Origin: Fidelibacterota bacterium
GTDB lineage: Bacteria > Fidelibacterota > Marinisomatia > SCGC-AAA003-L08 > JACNLC01
Assembly: GCA_024277615.1 (NCBI GenBank)
Contig: JAJRUW010000010.1
Span: forward strand, 1-64,000
Direction of reading: 5' to 3'
DNA: 64,000 nt
Shown here: piece after piece, positions 26,619-37,113 of the stretch
Layout of the letters: each line of letters starts with the position of its first letter
Position numbering within the stretch: the stretch's first letter is position 1
Made by a program: the position numbers and the translations under genes
Notes under the pieces: generated by a model
The model's input: the letters and a program-made list of their open reading frames with translations, nothing else
What the model was told of the DNA's origin: nothing
Databases searched by the model: none

Positions 26619-27944
26619 TTAGCTTATATTTTCTTTGACCCACTGTGTGCTCACTGATTTCGGTCTTGTAATGGGCGTTCCGAGAGCCCTGTTCAGCACC
26701 AACTGAGAAAGCATGCCCATAGACCTTGAGACTGAGAACAGAACAGTGTAATACTCAAATTCTCTCAAGCCGAAGTGATAGAGCAGAGCACCGGAACCGG
26801 CGTCAACATTCGGCCAGAAATTAGCAATAGGTCCCTTTCCGGCGGCGACTCTTTCCTTTGAAAAGGCTTCCAGGACTTTGGGTACGACCTGAAAGATCCT
26901 GTCAACAGTCATGAAAATGGGATCGTCGGGTAAATGCTTTTTACCAAATTCATTGAAACCCGTAAAGCGGGGGTCAGTGACCCGCAGCACGGCATGACCA
27001 TAGCCGGGAATAACTTTACCGGCCCGCAATGTCTGAAAAGCCATTTCTTCAATTTGTTCAAGTGTCGGTACGCCGTCGTAGTCTTCCATCAACTCGAGAA
27101 TCCATTTCAGACAATTTTGGTTGGCAAGACCGTGCAATGGTCCAGCCAGTCCATTCAACCCCGCTGCAACTGCATAATAGGCATCGGAGAGGGCTGATCC
27201 TACGGTGTGACACACATTTGCACTTACATTTCCTCCTTCGTGGTCACAGTGCATAGTCAGATAAAGTTGAATCAGTTTGGTGAAGGTTCCGTTCGGGTCG
27301 TCCATGCCGAGTTTCATAGCATAATTTGCACCCCAGTCCAGATCCCTGTCATAGGGTACAATATCATCAAGGCGCATGGATTTCCGCTTGAGTCCCTTCC
27401 GGTAACGTATTTTATAAACACAGCCTGCAAGGGTGGGCAGCATTCCTAAAATATTCAAAGCATCTTCGAGCATGGGCTTCCAATAATCCTCTTTCTTCAG
27501 CCCCTTTGAATATTGTTTTCTGAATTTAGATTTGGATTCCAACATAAGGATGGCCGTGTTCAGTAAAGTCATCGGGTGTGTCTTCCTGGGCAGAGCCCTG
27601 AGGGCATCCCATACATATGCGGGAACTTCACTTCTGTCAGCGAGATCATCCTGCAAAGCTTTGGTAGCTGTCTCATCGGGAATGTCCCCGGTAAGTAACA
27701 GGTAAAAGATCTGTTCAGGGAGCAGATGGCTGACTTCAAGCAGAGGATAACCGCGAATGATCAGCCCTTTATCAGGTTCGACAACCGAAGTATCGCAAAT
27801 CATCCCTTTAATTCCACGCATCCCTCCGAAAGCTTGGGCAACTTTTACATCCGAGATGGTTTTACCGCCTACACTCCCAAGTATTTTTCTTTTTTCTTCA
27901 CGCCAAACAGGTATTTTTTCCTGGAGCGTTTCCTGTAGTGTCAT
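26619..27944 (-). CDS. gltA: Citrate synthase, mitochondrial-like type I
   Basis: Condenses acetyl-CoA and oxaloacetate to citrate. The 441-residue sequence is close to the mitochondrial form rather than the E. coli type: GNVSANVCHTVGSALSD, GLNGLAGPLHGLANQ (first catalytic His), VIPGYGHAVLRVTDPR (second His) and NFWPNVDAGSGALLYHFG (catalytic Asp). It lacks the zinc-binding N-terminal region of the E. coli NADH-regulated form. A strong AAGGAGA ribosome-binding site precedes the ATG. It is first in the gltA-mdh operon. Confidence 0.95.
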   Translation of the reverse strand: MTLQETLQEKIPVWREEKRKILGSVGGKTISDVKVAQAFGGMRGIKGMICDTSVVEPDKGLIIRGYPLLEVSHLLPEQIFYLLLTGDIPDETATKALQDDLADRSEVPAYVWDALRALPRKTHPMTLLNTAILMLESKSKFRKQYSKGLKKEDYWKPMLEDALNILGMLPTLAGCVYKIRYRKGLKRKSMRLDDIVPYDRDLDWGANYAMKLGMDDPNGTFTKLIQLYLTMHCDHEGGNVSANVCHTVGSALSDAYYAVAAGLNGLAGPLHGLANQNCLKWILELMEDYDGVPTLEQIEEMAFQTLRAGKVIPGYGHAVLRVTDPRFTGFNEFGKKHLPDDPIFMTVDRIFQVVPKVLEAFSKERVAAGKGPIANFWPNVDAGSGALLYHFGLREFEYYTVLFSVSRSMGMLSQLVLNRALGTPITRPKSVSTQWVKENIS

Positions 27945-28409
27945 AGCATCTCCTTATGTTTTATATAATCACTTCTTCAAGTTTTGCAGGTCAATAAATA
28001 AAGCCTTAGTAAAAAAGCTGAGCTTTTGTTTAAAAACCGATACAATATTTAAGGTAAAATATACCGCAATCTCTAATTATCATTAAAGTAGATTTATTAC
28101 GCTTAATAATGCGGTTTCTGAACTCAAGGACCCGACAGCCGGATTTGTTCATTTACGGATCTGACCGTAAGGCGGTTCAGCTTCCACCGTCAGGCATAAA
28201 CTAACTTACACAAAAGGGATTATGTTTCAGCATTGTTAAAAAAAGGAAAATTATTTCCATCCTGTCAGTGACTGAAAAGTAGTAAAGATCAGTGCTGCAT
28301 TAATTAATTCGTTATAAACAGACATACAGGTTGTTAATTCACCATTACTTATTTACAGTGTTGAAACAGAGCTCTATCCCGGCCTTAAACTATCGTGCCG
28401 GACGGTAGT
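27945..28409 (-). other. AT-rich intergenic region upstream of gltA
   Basis: About 465 bases between maeB and gltA, both on the - strand. It holds no convincing ORF or RNA gene. The half next to gltA is A+T-rich and presumably carries its promoter. A hairpin overlaps the maeB stop codon at the other end. Confidence 0.4.
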
Positions 28410-28411
28410 TT
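28387..28411 (-). terminator. Hairpin at the 3' end of maeB, possible terminator
   Basis: Ten-base-pair inverted repeat AAACTATCGT/ACGGTAGTTT with one G-T pair and a five-base loop, touching the maeB stop codon. No T tract follows on the - strand, so it is either a weak or factor-dependent terminator or a 3'-end stabilising hairpin. Confidence 0.4.
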
Positions 28412-30701
28412 ATTTATTTGCATCTTTAAATTCCATCAGGATTTTTTGCGTTTCAAGATGCTGGGCATCCGCTACTGCAATAGCGGTCATGTTGACAACA
28501 TCTTCAACTGAACTGTCTGCAAACTGCAGCAGATGTACCGGTTTGGACAATCCCAGCAGAATCGGGCCAATAGCCGTGGCATTTGCAAGCTGTTTCAGGA
28601 GTTTATAGGAGATGTTCCCGGAAGTCAGATCGGGAAAGATCAGTACATTGGCTTCTTTTTTCAAATGTGAAAAGGGAAAGTGCTTCTGCAGTAATTCCGT
28701 TGAAACAGCCACGTCAGCATGCATCTCTCCGTCCACACAGAGGTCCGGTCTGGCCTGTCTGATCAGTTCTACGGCCTTTTTAGCCAGGGCAGCCTTTTCA
28801 TGTTTAACACTGCCAAAATTGCTCGAGCTAACCAAAGCAATACGCGGGTCAATGCCGAATTGTTTGGCTTTTTCTGCCGTCAGTATCGCAATCTCTTTCA
28901 GGGTTTCGGCAGTGGGGTCGATATTAACCGTGACATCTGCAAAGACTTTAATTATATTTTTAAAAACCAAAATATACATGCCGGCGACGTGCTGAATTCC
29001 GTCCTGTAATTTCAAAACCTGTAAAGCCGGGCGCAACGTATCGGGATAATTTTGTGTAATACCGGACACCATGCCATCTGCATCCCCCATATTAACCATC
29101 ATCGGTCCAAAATAATTCGGACGGGTCATGAGCGATTTAGCCCTTCGACGGGTCATGCCTTTACGGTTACGGAGATCATGCAGAACAGCAACATATTTTT
29201 TCTGGGATTTACTGTTTTCGGGATCAATCATTTTGATGCCCTTCAGGTTGATCCGCAGACGGTCGGCTTCCGCTTTGATCTTTTCGATATTTCCCAACAG
29301 AATGGGTTTGGCTATGCCTTCTTTCTGAATTTGATAGCTGGCGCGAATGATCTTATCACATTCTCCTTCGGGAAATACGATACGCTTTGGGTTGTTCTGG
29401 GCTTTGTTAATGATTAGCCTCAGCAATTCGCGGCTTTTACCGAGCCGGGCTTCTAACTGATCACGATATTTTTCAAGATCCAGCTTATGGGTTGCCACAC
29501 CCGTCTCCATGGCAGCCCTGGCCACAGCTACGGCCTCCCAGGTGAGCACACGGGGGTCGAAAGGTTTGGGTATGATGTAGTCGGGACCAAACTCCAGATT
29601 ATCCAGGCCATAAGCCCTGGTAACTTCTTCGGGGACACTTTCTTTGGCCAGAGCAGCCAGCGCTCTGGAAGCAGCAATTTTCATTTCGTCATTAATTTTG
29701 GTTGCGTGGACATCCAGGGCTCCCCGGAAAATGAAAGGGAAGCCCAGCACATTATTGATCTGATTGGGGAAGTCAGAGCGTCCGGTGGCCATAATGACGT
29801 CAGGCCGCGCCGCTTTTGCATCGGGATAGGAAATTTCGGGGTCGGGATTGGCCATGGCAAAAACGATGGGGTTGTCGGCCATCGAGCGCACCATGGCTTT
29901 GGTGACTAAACCGCCTTTGGACATCCCGAGAAAGACATCGGCACCAACCATGGCTTCCTTTAGTGTCCGGAGTTCGGTTTTGGTGGCGAACTTTTCTTTA
30001 TATTTATTCATACCGGCTTTACGTCCTTTATAAACCACCCCTTTACTGTCACATAAAATGATGTTTTCACGTCGGACACCAAAACGAAGGTAGTGGATTG
30101 CACTGGCAATAGCCGCAGCTCCGGCACCGCTGATGACAATTTTCAGCTTCTCCATTTTTTTTCCGGTCAGTTCGACAGCATTAATGAGCCCTGCGGCTGA
30201 AATGATTGCCGTACCATGCTGGTCGTCATGAAAAACGGGGATATTCATTTCTTTTATCAGACGTTCTTCAATTTCAAAACATTCAGGTGCTTTAATGTCT
30301 TCCAGGTTTATACCGCCGAAGGTAGGCTCAAGTAATTTGACGGCGTTGATAAGTTCTTCGGGATCGTGTGTATTCAACTCAATATCAAACACATCCACAT
30401 CGGAAAACCTCTTGAATAAAACTCCCTTGCCCTCCATAACCGGTTTGCCGGCCAGAGGACCGATATCACCCAGTCCCAAAACCGCAGTACCATTGGTCAC
30501 AACCGCTACCAGATTCGCTTTTGCAGTATATAGAGAGGCCAGTTCAGGTTTTTTTTGAATTTCCAGACAGGGGATTGCCACACCCGGTGTATAAGCAAGT
30601 GCCAGGTCATGCTGGGTTTCACACCGTTTGGTAGTAGAAACCTCAATTTTTCCAGGTCGGCCTTCCGAATGATAATCAAGCGCCTGTTTTTTGGTGATCA
30701 T
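28410..30701 (-). CDS. maeB: NADP-dependent malic enzyme with phosphotransacetylase-like C-terminal domain
   Basis: Decarboxylates malate to pyruvate. The N-terminal about 430 residues are the malic enzyme ([75 protein letters not shown]). The C-terminal about 330 residues are a phosphotransacetylase-like domain ([35 protein letters not shown]) that in MaeB-type enzymes acts in allosteric control rather than catalysis. The 763-residue length is typical. Strong ribosome-binding site AAGGAGT. With gltA and mdh on the same strand it forms a malate-centred block. Confidence 0.96.
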   Translation of the reverse strand: MITKKQALDYHSEGRPGKIEVSTTKRCETQHDLALAYTPGVAIPCLEIQKKPELASLYTAKANLVAVVTNGTAVLGLGDIGPLAGKPVMEGKGVLFKRFSDVDVFDIELNTHDPEELINAVKLLEPTFGGINLEDIKAPECFEIEERLIKEMNIPVFHDDQHGTAIISAAGLINAVELTGKKMEKLKIVISGAGAAAIASAIHYLRFGVRRENIILCDSKGVVYKGRKAGMNKYKEKFATKTELRTLKEAMVGADVFLGMSKGGLVTKAMVRSMADNPIVFAMANPDPEISYPDAKAARPDVIMATGRSDFPNQINNVLGFPFIFRGALDVHATKINDEMKIAASRALAALAKESVPEEVTRAYGLDNLEFGPDYIIPKPFDPRVLTWEAVAVARAAMETGVATHKLDLEKYRDQLEARLGKSRELLRLIINKAQNNPKRIVFPEGECDKIIRASYQIQKEGIAKPILLGNIEKIKAEADRLRINLKGIKMIDPENSKSQKKYVAVLHDLRNRKGMTRRRAKSLMTRPNYFGPMMVNMGDADGMVSGITQNYPDTLRPALQVLKLQDGIQHVAGMYILVFKNIIKVFADVTVNIDPTAETLKEIAILTAEKAKQFGIDPRIALVSSSNFGSVKHEKAALAKKAVELIRQARPDLCVDGEMHADVAVSTELLQKHFPFSHLKKEANVLIFPDLTSGNISYKLLKQLANATAIGPILLGLSKPVHLLQFADSSVEDVVNMTAIAVADAQHLETQKILMEFKDANK

Positions 30702-31217
30702 TATTAACTCCTTAATGTTGTTAGGCTCAAAGAAAAACGGGGACAGCGAGATTAGAATTAGTCCTTATAAATACCATAAAATCACCAAATTCCTATCGCT
30801 GTTCAACTGCATAATAAACGGATATTTGCCCGATACCCGCATTAAAATTAGGAGGGATACGGAATTAATACCAAACTGTTATACGGACAATTAAGTCTTA
30901 TTTGAAGCGGTGAATTGCTTCTCGTCATCCACTCAATTTTGCGCCGGCCTTTGCTTTTGCCGCAGGGATATTTTTTCACCATAAATTTAAAGAATATAGA
31001 ACAGAAACATTTTTTTACGCCGATCAAGGCTCTGATCAGGATAAACCGGTAATAAAGATGGATTATCGAAACATTCGGAGGCTTGTCAGTTCCTTTGCAG
31101 GCCGTCTCAGCTTGCTGAAATTTCAAAACCAAGGCAGAATTTTTCCTGATTAGGTATAGTATCCGAGTGCTAAATTATCCCCGTGCAAATATCATCCATA
31201 ATTAAATCTGACTTGCC
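30702..31217. other. Divergent intergenic region without recognisable gene
   Basis: About 515 bases between the divergent maeB and the envelope cluster. The 94-residue - strand ORF in the track here has no signal or recognisable family and looks random. Promoters for both directions should lie here; none is clear enough to place. Confidence 0.4.
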
Positions 31218-32768
31218 ATGAATATTAAATCAGTGTTGGTTACGGCTGCCTTATTCGTTGCTCTCTTACCGGCAGTTTCCGGTCAGTACTACAGCGGTAC
31301 AGGAAGGGCTGCTACACTGGAAGAAGCCAAGAAGCTGGCTACTGCCGATCTTGCCGGCAGCATTCAATCCTTTGTCACAACCAGTTTTCAGCAGAAAACA
31401 ACGGAAGAAAATCTCAATATTTCAGAAGAATATGTAGAGTCCCAGATCCGGACTTTCTCATCGATCGTTTTAAAGAACATCCGCTATGATGTTGATGAAT
31501 TGAAAGAGGGACTGTTCCGCCGGAAAAAGGTTTACCTGGTGACCGCCAGCGTTTCTAAACTGGATGTGAACCGTATTTTTGAAGCACGAAAATCCACCAT
31601 CCGGACGATGCTGAAAGAGGCCGCTCGGGCCGAAAATTCCGGAAATATCTCCAAGGCGTTGAAAAATTATTTCAGAGCCTATATTCTCACCTATTCTTAT
31701 CCGGACTCAATCCGGACCTCACTGCCTCCCCTTCGTGAATCCGGCAATGCTAGAGTTCTAATAACCGAAAAAATGAACGATATTTTTAAAGGTTTATCGG
31801 CGAAGGTTATTAAAAGTTTTTCGGATGGGGACGATTTTATTGTATCCCTGGCCATCAGTCTGCAGGGGGCACCCGTATCGGAGCTGGAGTTTTCCTATTA
31901 TAACGGCTCGGAAGAAGACTGGTGTGACGTCACAGACGGAATAGCCAATTTGACCTTATCCGGAAATTTCGGTTCCACTCACAAGATTATCAGACCTTAT
32001 GTGGAATATGAATTCAAAGATGAGATGGAACAGATTAAAGATGTCCAACAGGTTTATAACTTTTTAGATATTCCCATGTTCGACAACAGCTTTAAATTCG
32101 ACGTTGACGTTAGTCCGTTTGTGAGCTGTGATTTTGAAGCGGAAACAGACGGCCGACAGGTGTACTTTATTCCCAGGACGACGCACATATCCGTCAATGA
32201 CATGGCCTGGGATTTCGGCGACGGGGGTACATCGAGCATGACAAATCCTGTACATACATACGAGCGGGACGGAGATTATCGTGTGACGCTTACAATCAAT
32301 TCGGATGAGGGCTTACAGGTCATCAGGAATCTCACGATCGGAGAAGAAAAGGAGGCTACAACAATACCTGCTGTTGCGACGAGCCGGGGAGCGGAAAAGG
32401 GAAAACTGCAAAAAGAAAAGGGAAGAGTCTCCCGGACCGAAGGAAAAAACCGCTTTGCTATGCAGACACCGACAGAGCCGCCCTCGCTAACGACATTGAA
32501 GCAGGCCGGGGATTTTGAAGAATTTATGGTTCTGGCAAAGGCCCTGAGCCAAAGAAACCGGATCATCTTTGGCAGTGCAAATGATTTCGAAAATCGGGAG
32601 AATTTACTCTGTTTTATTTTCGATAAGGAGACGGGGGAGAAGTTAGCAGCCTACCGCTTTCAAAATAGCAGTTACGAAAACCTCGGAAGCGGTGAGACCC
32701 TCATCTCTCTGAAGTCACATTACGACGGGAAAAAAGTGGCTGCCGTCTGGGTGGAGGAAATTGAATAA
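31218..32768 (+). CDS. Exported LPP20-like protein with PKD domain
   Basis: A 516-residue protein with signal peptide ([19 protein letters not shown]). Residues about 24-130 look like the LPP20/FlgT-type fold: [26 protein letters not shown] followed by [19 protein letters not shown] helical stretch and a beta-rich middle follow. Near residues 330-375 there is a clear PKD/Ig-like domain ([29 protein letters not shown]). A basic low-complexity linker then leads to a small C-terminal domain. PKD domains act in extracellular protein or sugar contacts. It is the first gene of a seven-gene cluster of exported proteins. Specific function unknown. Confidence 0.75.
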   Translation: MNIKSVLVTAALFVALLPAVSGQYYSGTGRAATLEEAKKLATADLAGSIQSFVTTSFQQKTTEENLNISEEYVESQIRTFSSIVLKNIRYDVDELKEGLFRRKKVYLVTASVSKLDVNRIFEARKSTIRTMLKEAARAENSGNISKALKNYFRAYILTYSYPDSIRTSLPPLRESGNARVLITEKMNDIFKGLSAKVIKSFSDGDDFIVSLAISLQGAPVSELEFSYYNGSEEDWCDVTDGIANLTLSGNFGSTHKIIRPYVEYEFKDEMEQIKDVQQVYNFLDIPMFDNSFKFDVDVSPFVSCDFEAETDGRQVYFIPRTTHISVNDMAWDFGDGGTSSMTNPVHTYERDGDYRVTLTINSDEGLQVIRNLTIGEEKEATTIPAVATSRGAEKGKLQKEKGRVSRTEGKNRFAMQTPTEPPSLTTLKQAGDFEEFMVLAKALSQRNRIIFGSANDFENRENLLCFIFDKETGEKLAAYRFQNSSYENLGSGETLISLKSHYDGKKVAAVWVEEIE

Positions 32769-32944
32769 TTGCTCCCCGATCTTTCCGGATGACTGCAAAC
32801 TGAAACACTGCCCCTCTATTGCTGTTGTTACCCGCTGACGAGCAGTCAGGGTTAATTCCCGGGAAGCTGACCCCTGCAGAATTTGGATTCAAAGCAATCC
32901 CCCGGTATTAATGAAATTAAACTAATGATAAACAGGAAAGTGAA

Positions 32945-33868
32945 ATGATCAAACGGATTCTACGAAAAACTCTATTATTGACGCTCTTGCTGTCCCTGGC
33001 TGTAACTCAGGAAACCCTCAATGAATTTGAAGTGACTATCACACAGATGGATCAGGGAGTTACCTTTCCGAATATGTCCAAAGTTCTGGTCAAATCATCT
33101 GTAAAAAACCTGACTTTTGACAGCAATCGGGGCATTTTAAAAGTTGAAATCACCGGTGAAGGAGAATGGAAACTCACGCTTGACCCGGGCAGTCAGCGGT
33201 TCGAGATCAAAGCAGAGGGGTTTCTTTCTTATTCTGAGCGCCACAATTTCAAAGCCGGGAAAGCCTACGAATGCAGGGTTTCAAAGAAAATTCATGAACT
33301 GGCCCAGCTGGATGCCAATTTATTCGAAGTCACCTTCAGATTCAATACGGACAATGTTTATTGTTCAAAAGACCAGTCCACTCCTGTGATGAGTATCGGG
33401 GATTTGGCAATATTCAAATTGCCCGGGGGTGAATATACTTTTTCATTTACAAAAGATCAATTCAAACCGGCTGCCCGGTCTGTTAAGGTTGACCAGGATA
33501 TGTCAATTGACATCGAACTTGTCAAAGATACATCACAGCGTTTACCCTATGTACCTCCGGGAACCGTGAATGTCGAAACTGAGCCTACCGGCGCCGAGAT
33601 CACGATTAACGGAATTAAAGCGGGAATTTCCAATGCGACGATTACCAATCTCGCCGCCGGCGAACATCAGCTGGAACTGCGCAAAGACCTTTATTATCCC
33701 TATGCCGGGAAGTTTGAATTGAAAGAGGGGGAGATAAAGACCCTGAGTAAGATCGTTTTAACACCCAGATTCGGATATTTAACGGTAAACAGCCATCCTG
33801 AGGGAGCGCGGATTTATCTGGACGGGACTTATATCGGAGATTCTCCCATCCAGAAGAAACAGGTTTAA
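32945..33868 (+). CDS. PEGA-domain envelope protein, N-terminal part (interrupted by in-frame TAA)
   Basis: Signal peptide (TLLLTLLLSLAVTQ), two beta-rich domains and the first PEGA repeats (VNVETEPTGAEITINGIKAG, LTVNSHPEGARIYLDGTYIGDSP). The frame meets TAA after IQKKQV and resumes at once as SGEHSLGVKMELY, which completes that PEGA repeat in the same frame. The undamaged gene would encode about 788 residues. PEGA repeats are short surface domains found in cell-envelope proteins. An AGGAAAG ribosome-binding site supports the ATG. Confidence 0.8.
   Translation: MIKRILRKTLLLTLLLSLAVTQETLNEFEVTITQMDQGVTFPNMSKVLVKSSVKNLTFDSNRGILKVEITGEGEWKLTLDPGSQRFEIKAEGFLSYSERHNFKAGKAYECRVSKKIHELAQLDANLFEVTFRFNTDNVYCSKDQSTPVMSIGDLAIFKLPGGEYTFSFTKDQFKPAARSVKVDQDMSIDIELVKDTSQRLPYVPPGTVNVETEPTGAEITINGIKAGISNATITNLAAGEHQLELRKDLYYPYAGKFELKEGEIKTLSKIVLTPRFGYLTVNSHPEGARIYLDGTYIGDSPIQKKQV
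33866..33868 (+). other. In-frame TAA codon inside the PEGA gene
   Basis: Nonsense codon in gtt-taa-agc, in the middle of a PEGA repeat. Reading frame and domain homology continue on both sides with no insertion or deletion. It is the second such event in this window, after smc. Confidence 0.85.
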
Positions 33869-33895
33869 AGCGGAGAACACAGTCTCGGAGTAAAA

Positions 33896-35314
33896 ATGGA
33901 ACTGTACCGTGATTATCGGGAGGACATTACTCTGAAAGACGGTGCAAGCATAGTCAGGGAGTTTCAGCTGGAATCTTCCGGAGGCACACTGAACATCTCC
34001 GCCAGAGACGAATCAGGAAACGAGATCGAGGGTGCGGATGTCATCATCAACGGCGAATTTGCCGGCCTGACGCCATTTCTCAACAGGGCTTACCCGGCAG
34101 GTAAATATACGATAGCCGTACAGAAGGAATATTATGACACCAGCACCGAATCCGTGATTCTCGAGTCCAAAAAGAATATCAGCCGTACGGTGCTGTTAAA
34201 ATCCAATATGTCTTTCCTGCACATCACAGCACCCGGAGGACGGATTTTTATAAACGGGCGGGACTATGGTGAAAATGAAATTGATCAGGTCTTTCAGCCC
34301 GGAACCTATAAAATTAAAGTGAGCGCCGATAATTATTATACGGAAGAAAAAAATCTCATTCTCACTGCCGGGCGCCGTGAGACCATTACATTTGAACTAA
34401 CTCCCATCGAAGGCTCCCTTTCCGTAACGGTCATACCGTACGAAAAACAGAGTTCTGCCAAAGTCTATATCGGCGGTGAATTCATTGGCAATGCACCGCA
34501 GCGGGTCAATCGCATTGTAGGTGATTATGAGATTTTTGTTAAAATAGAGGGGTACGGTGCACTTAGCAGAACCGGTACCGTGCGCGAGCGTGAAAATACG
34601 GAAGTCAAATTTGATTTTACGGCAGCAAACCGGGAAGCCTGGATAGCAGGATTGAATACACCGGGTGAAGGGCTCCCTGAAAAAAATAACCGGCAGCAGA
34701 CCGGAAATAAAGAATCGGATACAAGTAAAAAATATAAAGGCCCCAAAACGAAATACTGGCATCCGGCAAAAAAATCAACTTCGGGAAGAAGTCGGCTGCA
34801 CTTCATAGTGGGACTAAATTCAGGAGCCATCATCTACAACGATAACACTTTAACTGATATTATAAAAGTCTCGGGGATTGCCGGCGTTTATCTGGGAATT
34901 GAACACCGCATGGGACCCCTCATGACCGGCGCTGCAATTGTTCAAAGAGGTGCCTCGGTCAGCGTGGATATCCTTGGTTTTGAAGGCACTGACCGTTATA
35001 ATTACCTAAGCGTTTACATGACACTTCCACTTAAAATCGGCAATCAAATGTATGTTTACGGAGGCGGCGCTTTTTCAAGAATGGTAAGCGGCACTACCGA
35101 AGATTCATCCGGAACCTATAACCTGGATATGAAGGGATTTGACAACGATTTCGGGGTTATTCTCGGGATGGACTACATGATCAATGCCCGCATTGGTCTT
35201 AGAGGAGAAGTTTATCTCGGTCTGGTGGATGTGATGTTGAATACGCCTTCGAACCTTAATTACAAAAACCGGGGAGTTACTATATCATTGCTGGCAGGAC
35301 TGCCCCGAAGGTAG
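33896..35314 (+). CDS. PEGA-repeat protein, C-terminal part with outer-membrane barrel (after the in-frame stop)
   Basis: Continuation in frame of the preceding gene. It carries about three further PEGA or PEGA-like repeats (GNEIEGADVIINGEFAGLTPF, GGRIFINGRDYGENEI, SAKVYIGGEFIGNAPQ), a basic linker, and a C-terminal region of about 170 residues with beta-barrel character (LHFIVGLNSGAIIYND to GVTISLLAGLPRR). A GGAG sequence seven bases before this ATG might allow reinitiation. The product would lack a signal peptide and so could not reach the outer membrane. Function unknown. Confidence 0.78.
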   Translation: MELYRDYREDITLKDGASIVREFQLESSGGTLNISARDESGNEIEGADVIINGEFAGLTPFLNRAYPAGKYTIAVQKEYYDTSTESVILESKKNISRTVLLKSNMSFLHITAPGGRIFINGRDYGENEIDQVFQPGTYKIKVSADNYYTEEKNLILTAGRRETITFELTPIEGSLSVTVIPYEKQSSAKVYIGGEFIGNAPQRVNRIVGDYEIFVKIEGYGALSRTGTVRERENTEVKFDFTAANREAWIAGLNTPGEGLPEKNNRQQTGNKESDTSKKYKGPKTKYWHPAKKSTSGRSRLHFIVGLNSGAIIYNDNTLTDIIKVSGIAGVYLGIEHRMGPLMTGAAIVQRGASVSVDILGFEGTDRYNYLSVYMTLPLKIGNQMYVYGGGAFSRMVSGTTEDSSGTYNLDMKGFDNDFGVILGMDYMINARIGLRGEVYLGLVDVMLNTPSNLNYKNRGVTISLLAGLPRR

Positions 35315-35454
35315 TACAGATAACAGCCATTTCTACTGCCCGGCAGGGGCGCAGAGGAGACTGAAGAATTAAATAGTATTTCAATTATTTCGAAATGTTC
35401 ATGAAAATCACATAAATTTGCACTACAGTACCCTGAAATATTCTCGATACAGAA

Positions 35455-36441
35455 ATGAAATTAAAATACAAATTGCATCTCATATTTTCGCTGTTTCTGT
35501 TGACCTTCCTGTCTGGGCAGATCAAGCCGACGGTGGTTGTCAACAGCGGGGCGGCTCCCGAATTCTGCGATAAAGTCTCGGCTGTCCTCTCGGAAGTTCT
35601 CCTGGCTTCAAACCGCTTTCGTAAGGGGAAGGGTGAACTGTCTTCGGCCAAACAGTATTTTACCACGGAGGGATTTGCCGTCTTTTCAGACCTGGTGCAA
35701 GACACTAATCCCTATACCGCCAAAAAAAAATATAAAGTAACCATCACCCGGCTTGTCGGTCGTGATATTTATGAAGTCCGGGGTCTCAAAGTCAAGGTTG
35801 AAACCGGGGAGAACGATGTGAGTCCCATCCAATACCTTGTTTTTGCACTTGACGAAAAGGCTCAAATTGTTGATGTGCGTTATTCCCTGCCGAAAAACAA
35901 TTATCTCGATATTATCGATGCGGGTGAGGATGTGGCCGATCTGGAAAGACGCCAGAAAATTCTTGAATTTCTCGAGACTTTCGGCACGGCCTATAGTCGT
36001 AAAGACGCTGATTATCTCGAAAACATTTTCAGTGACGATGCGCTGATCATCACAGGCTATGTTACATACCGTAAACCCGAATTCAACGACCTCATGAGTC
36101 AGGAGAAAAATGCCGAGACCGAGAAAGTAGTCGAATATCGACAGCACACTAAGGAGCAATACATTAATAAATTGCGTAATTATGTTTTCCCTTCAAATTC
36201 TTACATCGATATTGACTTTTCCGAAATTACACTTGCCCATCACCGCACCATGGCGAATGTTTATGGGATTAAGCTGAAACAGCATTGGAAAACCGCCCGT
36301 TACGAAGACACCGGCTATCTGTTTCTCACGGTCTATTTTCTTGAGAATAATGATCCGCTGGTTTTGGTTCGGGTTTGGCAGGACCAGGATTTTATAGGGG
36401 ATTACGATGTGTCCATCTATGATTTCGATATTATCGAATGA
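35455..36441 (+). CDS. Exported protein with NTF2-like C-terminal domain
   Basis: A 328-residue protein with signal peptide (HLIFSLFLLTFLSGQ). The first half is unassigned. The second half, from about residue 165, has NTF2/SnoaL character: LEFLETFGTAYSRKDADYLENIFSDDALII, then VYGIKLKQHWKTARYEDTGYLFLTVYF. I recall similar GYLFL..VRTW-type proteins in Bacteroidota envelope clusters, but cannot check. NTF2-like cones bind small molecules or act as assembly domains. It is part of the exported cluster; specific role unknown. Confidence 0.65.
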   Translation: MKLKYKLHLIFSLFLLTFLSGQIKPTVVVNSGAAPEFCDKVSAVLSEVLLASNRFRKGKGELSSAKQYFTTEGFAVFSDLVQDTNPYTAKKKYKVTITRLVGRDIYEVRGLKVKVETGENDVSPIQYLVFALDEKAQIVDVRYSLPKNNYLDIIDAGEDVADLERRQKILEFLETFGTAYSRKDADYLENIFSDDALIITGYVTYRKPEFNDLMSQEKNAETEKVVEYRQHTKEQYINKLRNYVFPSNSYIDIDFSEITLAHHRTMANVYGIKLKQHWKTARYEDTGYLFLTVYFLENNDPLVLVRVWQDQDFIGDYDVSIYDFDIIE

Positions 36442-36511
36442 CGGTGTACACCGGCTCTGATTCCGATTCAGGATAATTCATAATGACTAACTGTAGAAAA
36501 AGGAGAAACAA

Positions 36512-37090
36512 ATGAAAAAGATCATAATATTGATGTCTGTTGCCGCAATTGGACTGTTTATGCTCATTGGCTGCGGCGGTCATGCCCCGGCTGTTGCCGA
36601 TGACCTCACCGAGATTGCAGATCCATTTCAGGAATTACAGGATATGGCCAACGGTTTCATCAAAGACGGTAACATTGCGGTAGTAGGCGTAGGGACATCA
36701 ACCCGGCAGGATATTGCCAGAGATAAAGCCAGAGCCTCAGCGCAGGCAAAACTCGCCGAAAGTTTTGAAACCAAAGTGGAAGTCCTTAAAAAGAAATTCA
36801 CCGAAGAACTGGGTTCGGATATGACCAATGAACTCAATGAAACCTTCACAAATGTGATCAAAACCACCAGTAAAACAGTGCTTTACGGTGCGATTGAAAA
36901 TAAGGCCAAATATTTTAAGGATAACAAAACCGGTATGATCAGCGCCGGCGTCGTTTTGTATGTGAGTCCCGATGTGATGAACCAATCACTATTGGATCAG
37001 ATGAAAAATAAGCCCAAACTCTACGAGCGATTCCGTGCTTCCGAAGCCTATAAAGAACTGGAAAAAGAGATGGAAAACTACGATAAGTAA
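36512..37090 (+). CDS. LPP20 family lipoprotein
   Basis: A 192-residue lipoprotein. The signal sequence ends in the lipobox LIGC, so the Cys is lipidated and the protein membrane-anchored. The mature domain has the LPP20 pattern: NIAVVGVGTSTRQDIARDKARASAQAKLAESF, a charged helix, then SAGVVLYVSPDVMNQSLLDQM. Family members such as Helicobacter Lpp20 sit in the outer membrane and bind unknown partners. A strong AAAAGGAGAA ribosome-binding site precedes it. A stable hairpin follows the gene. Confidence 0.85.
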   Translation: MKKIIILMSVAAIGLFMLIGCGGHAPAVADDLTEIADPFQELQDMANGFIKDGNIAVVGVGTSTRQDIARDKARASAQAKLAESFETKVEVLKKKFTEELGSDMTNELNETFTNVIKTTSKTVLYGAIENKAKYFKDNKTGMISAGVVLYVSPDVMNQSLLDQMKNKPKLYERFRASEAYKELEKEMENYDK

Positions 37091-37113
37091 TCCGTTTACC
37101 TGACTTGAATCCC

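Noticed and set aside
30848-31132. 94-residue - strand ORF in the maeB / envelope-cluster intergenic region
   Set aside because: No signal peptide, domain or family resemblance; amino acid mix looks like chance translation of non-coding DNA.
36442-36511. Ten-base palindrome GGTGTACACC after the NTF2-like gene
   Set aside because: Short, single copy and without associated regulator or repeat; likely chance.
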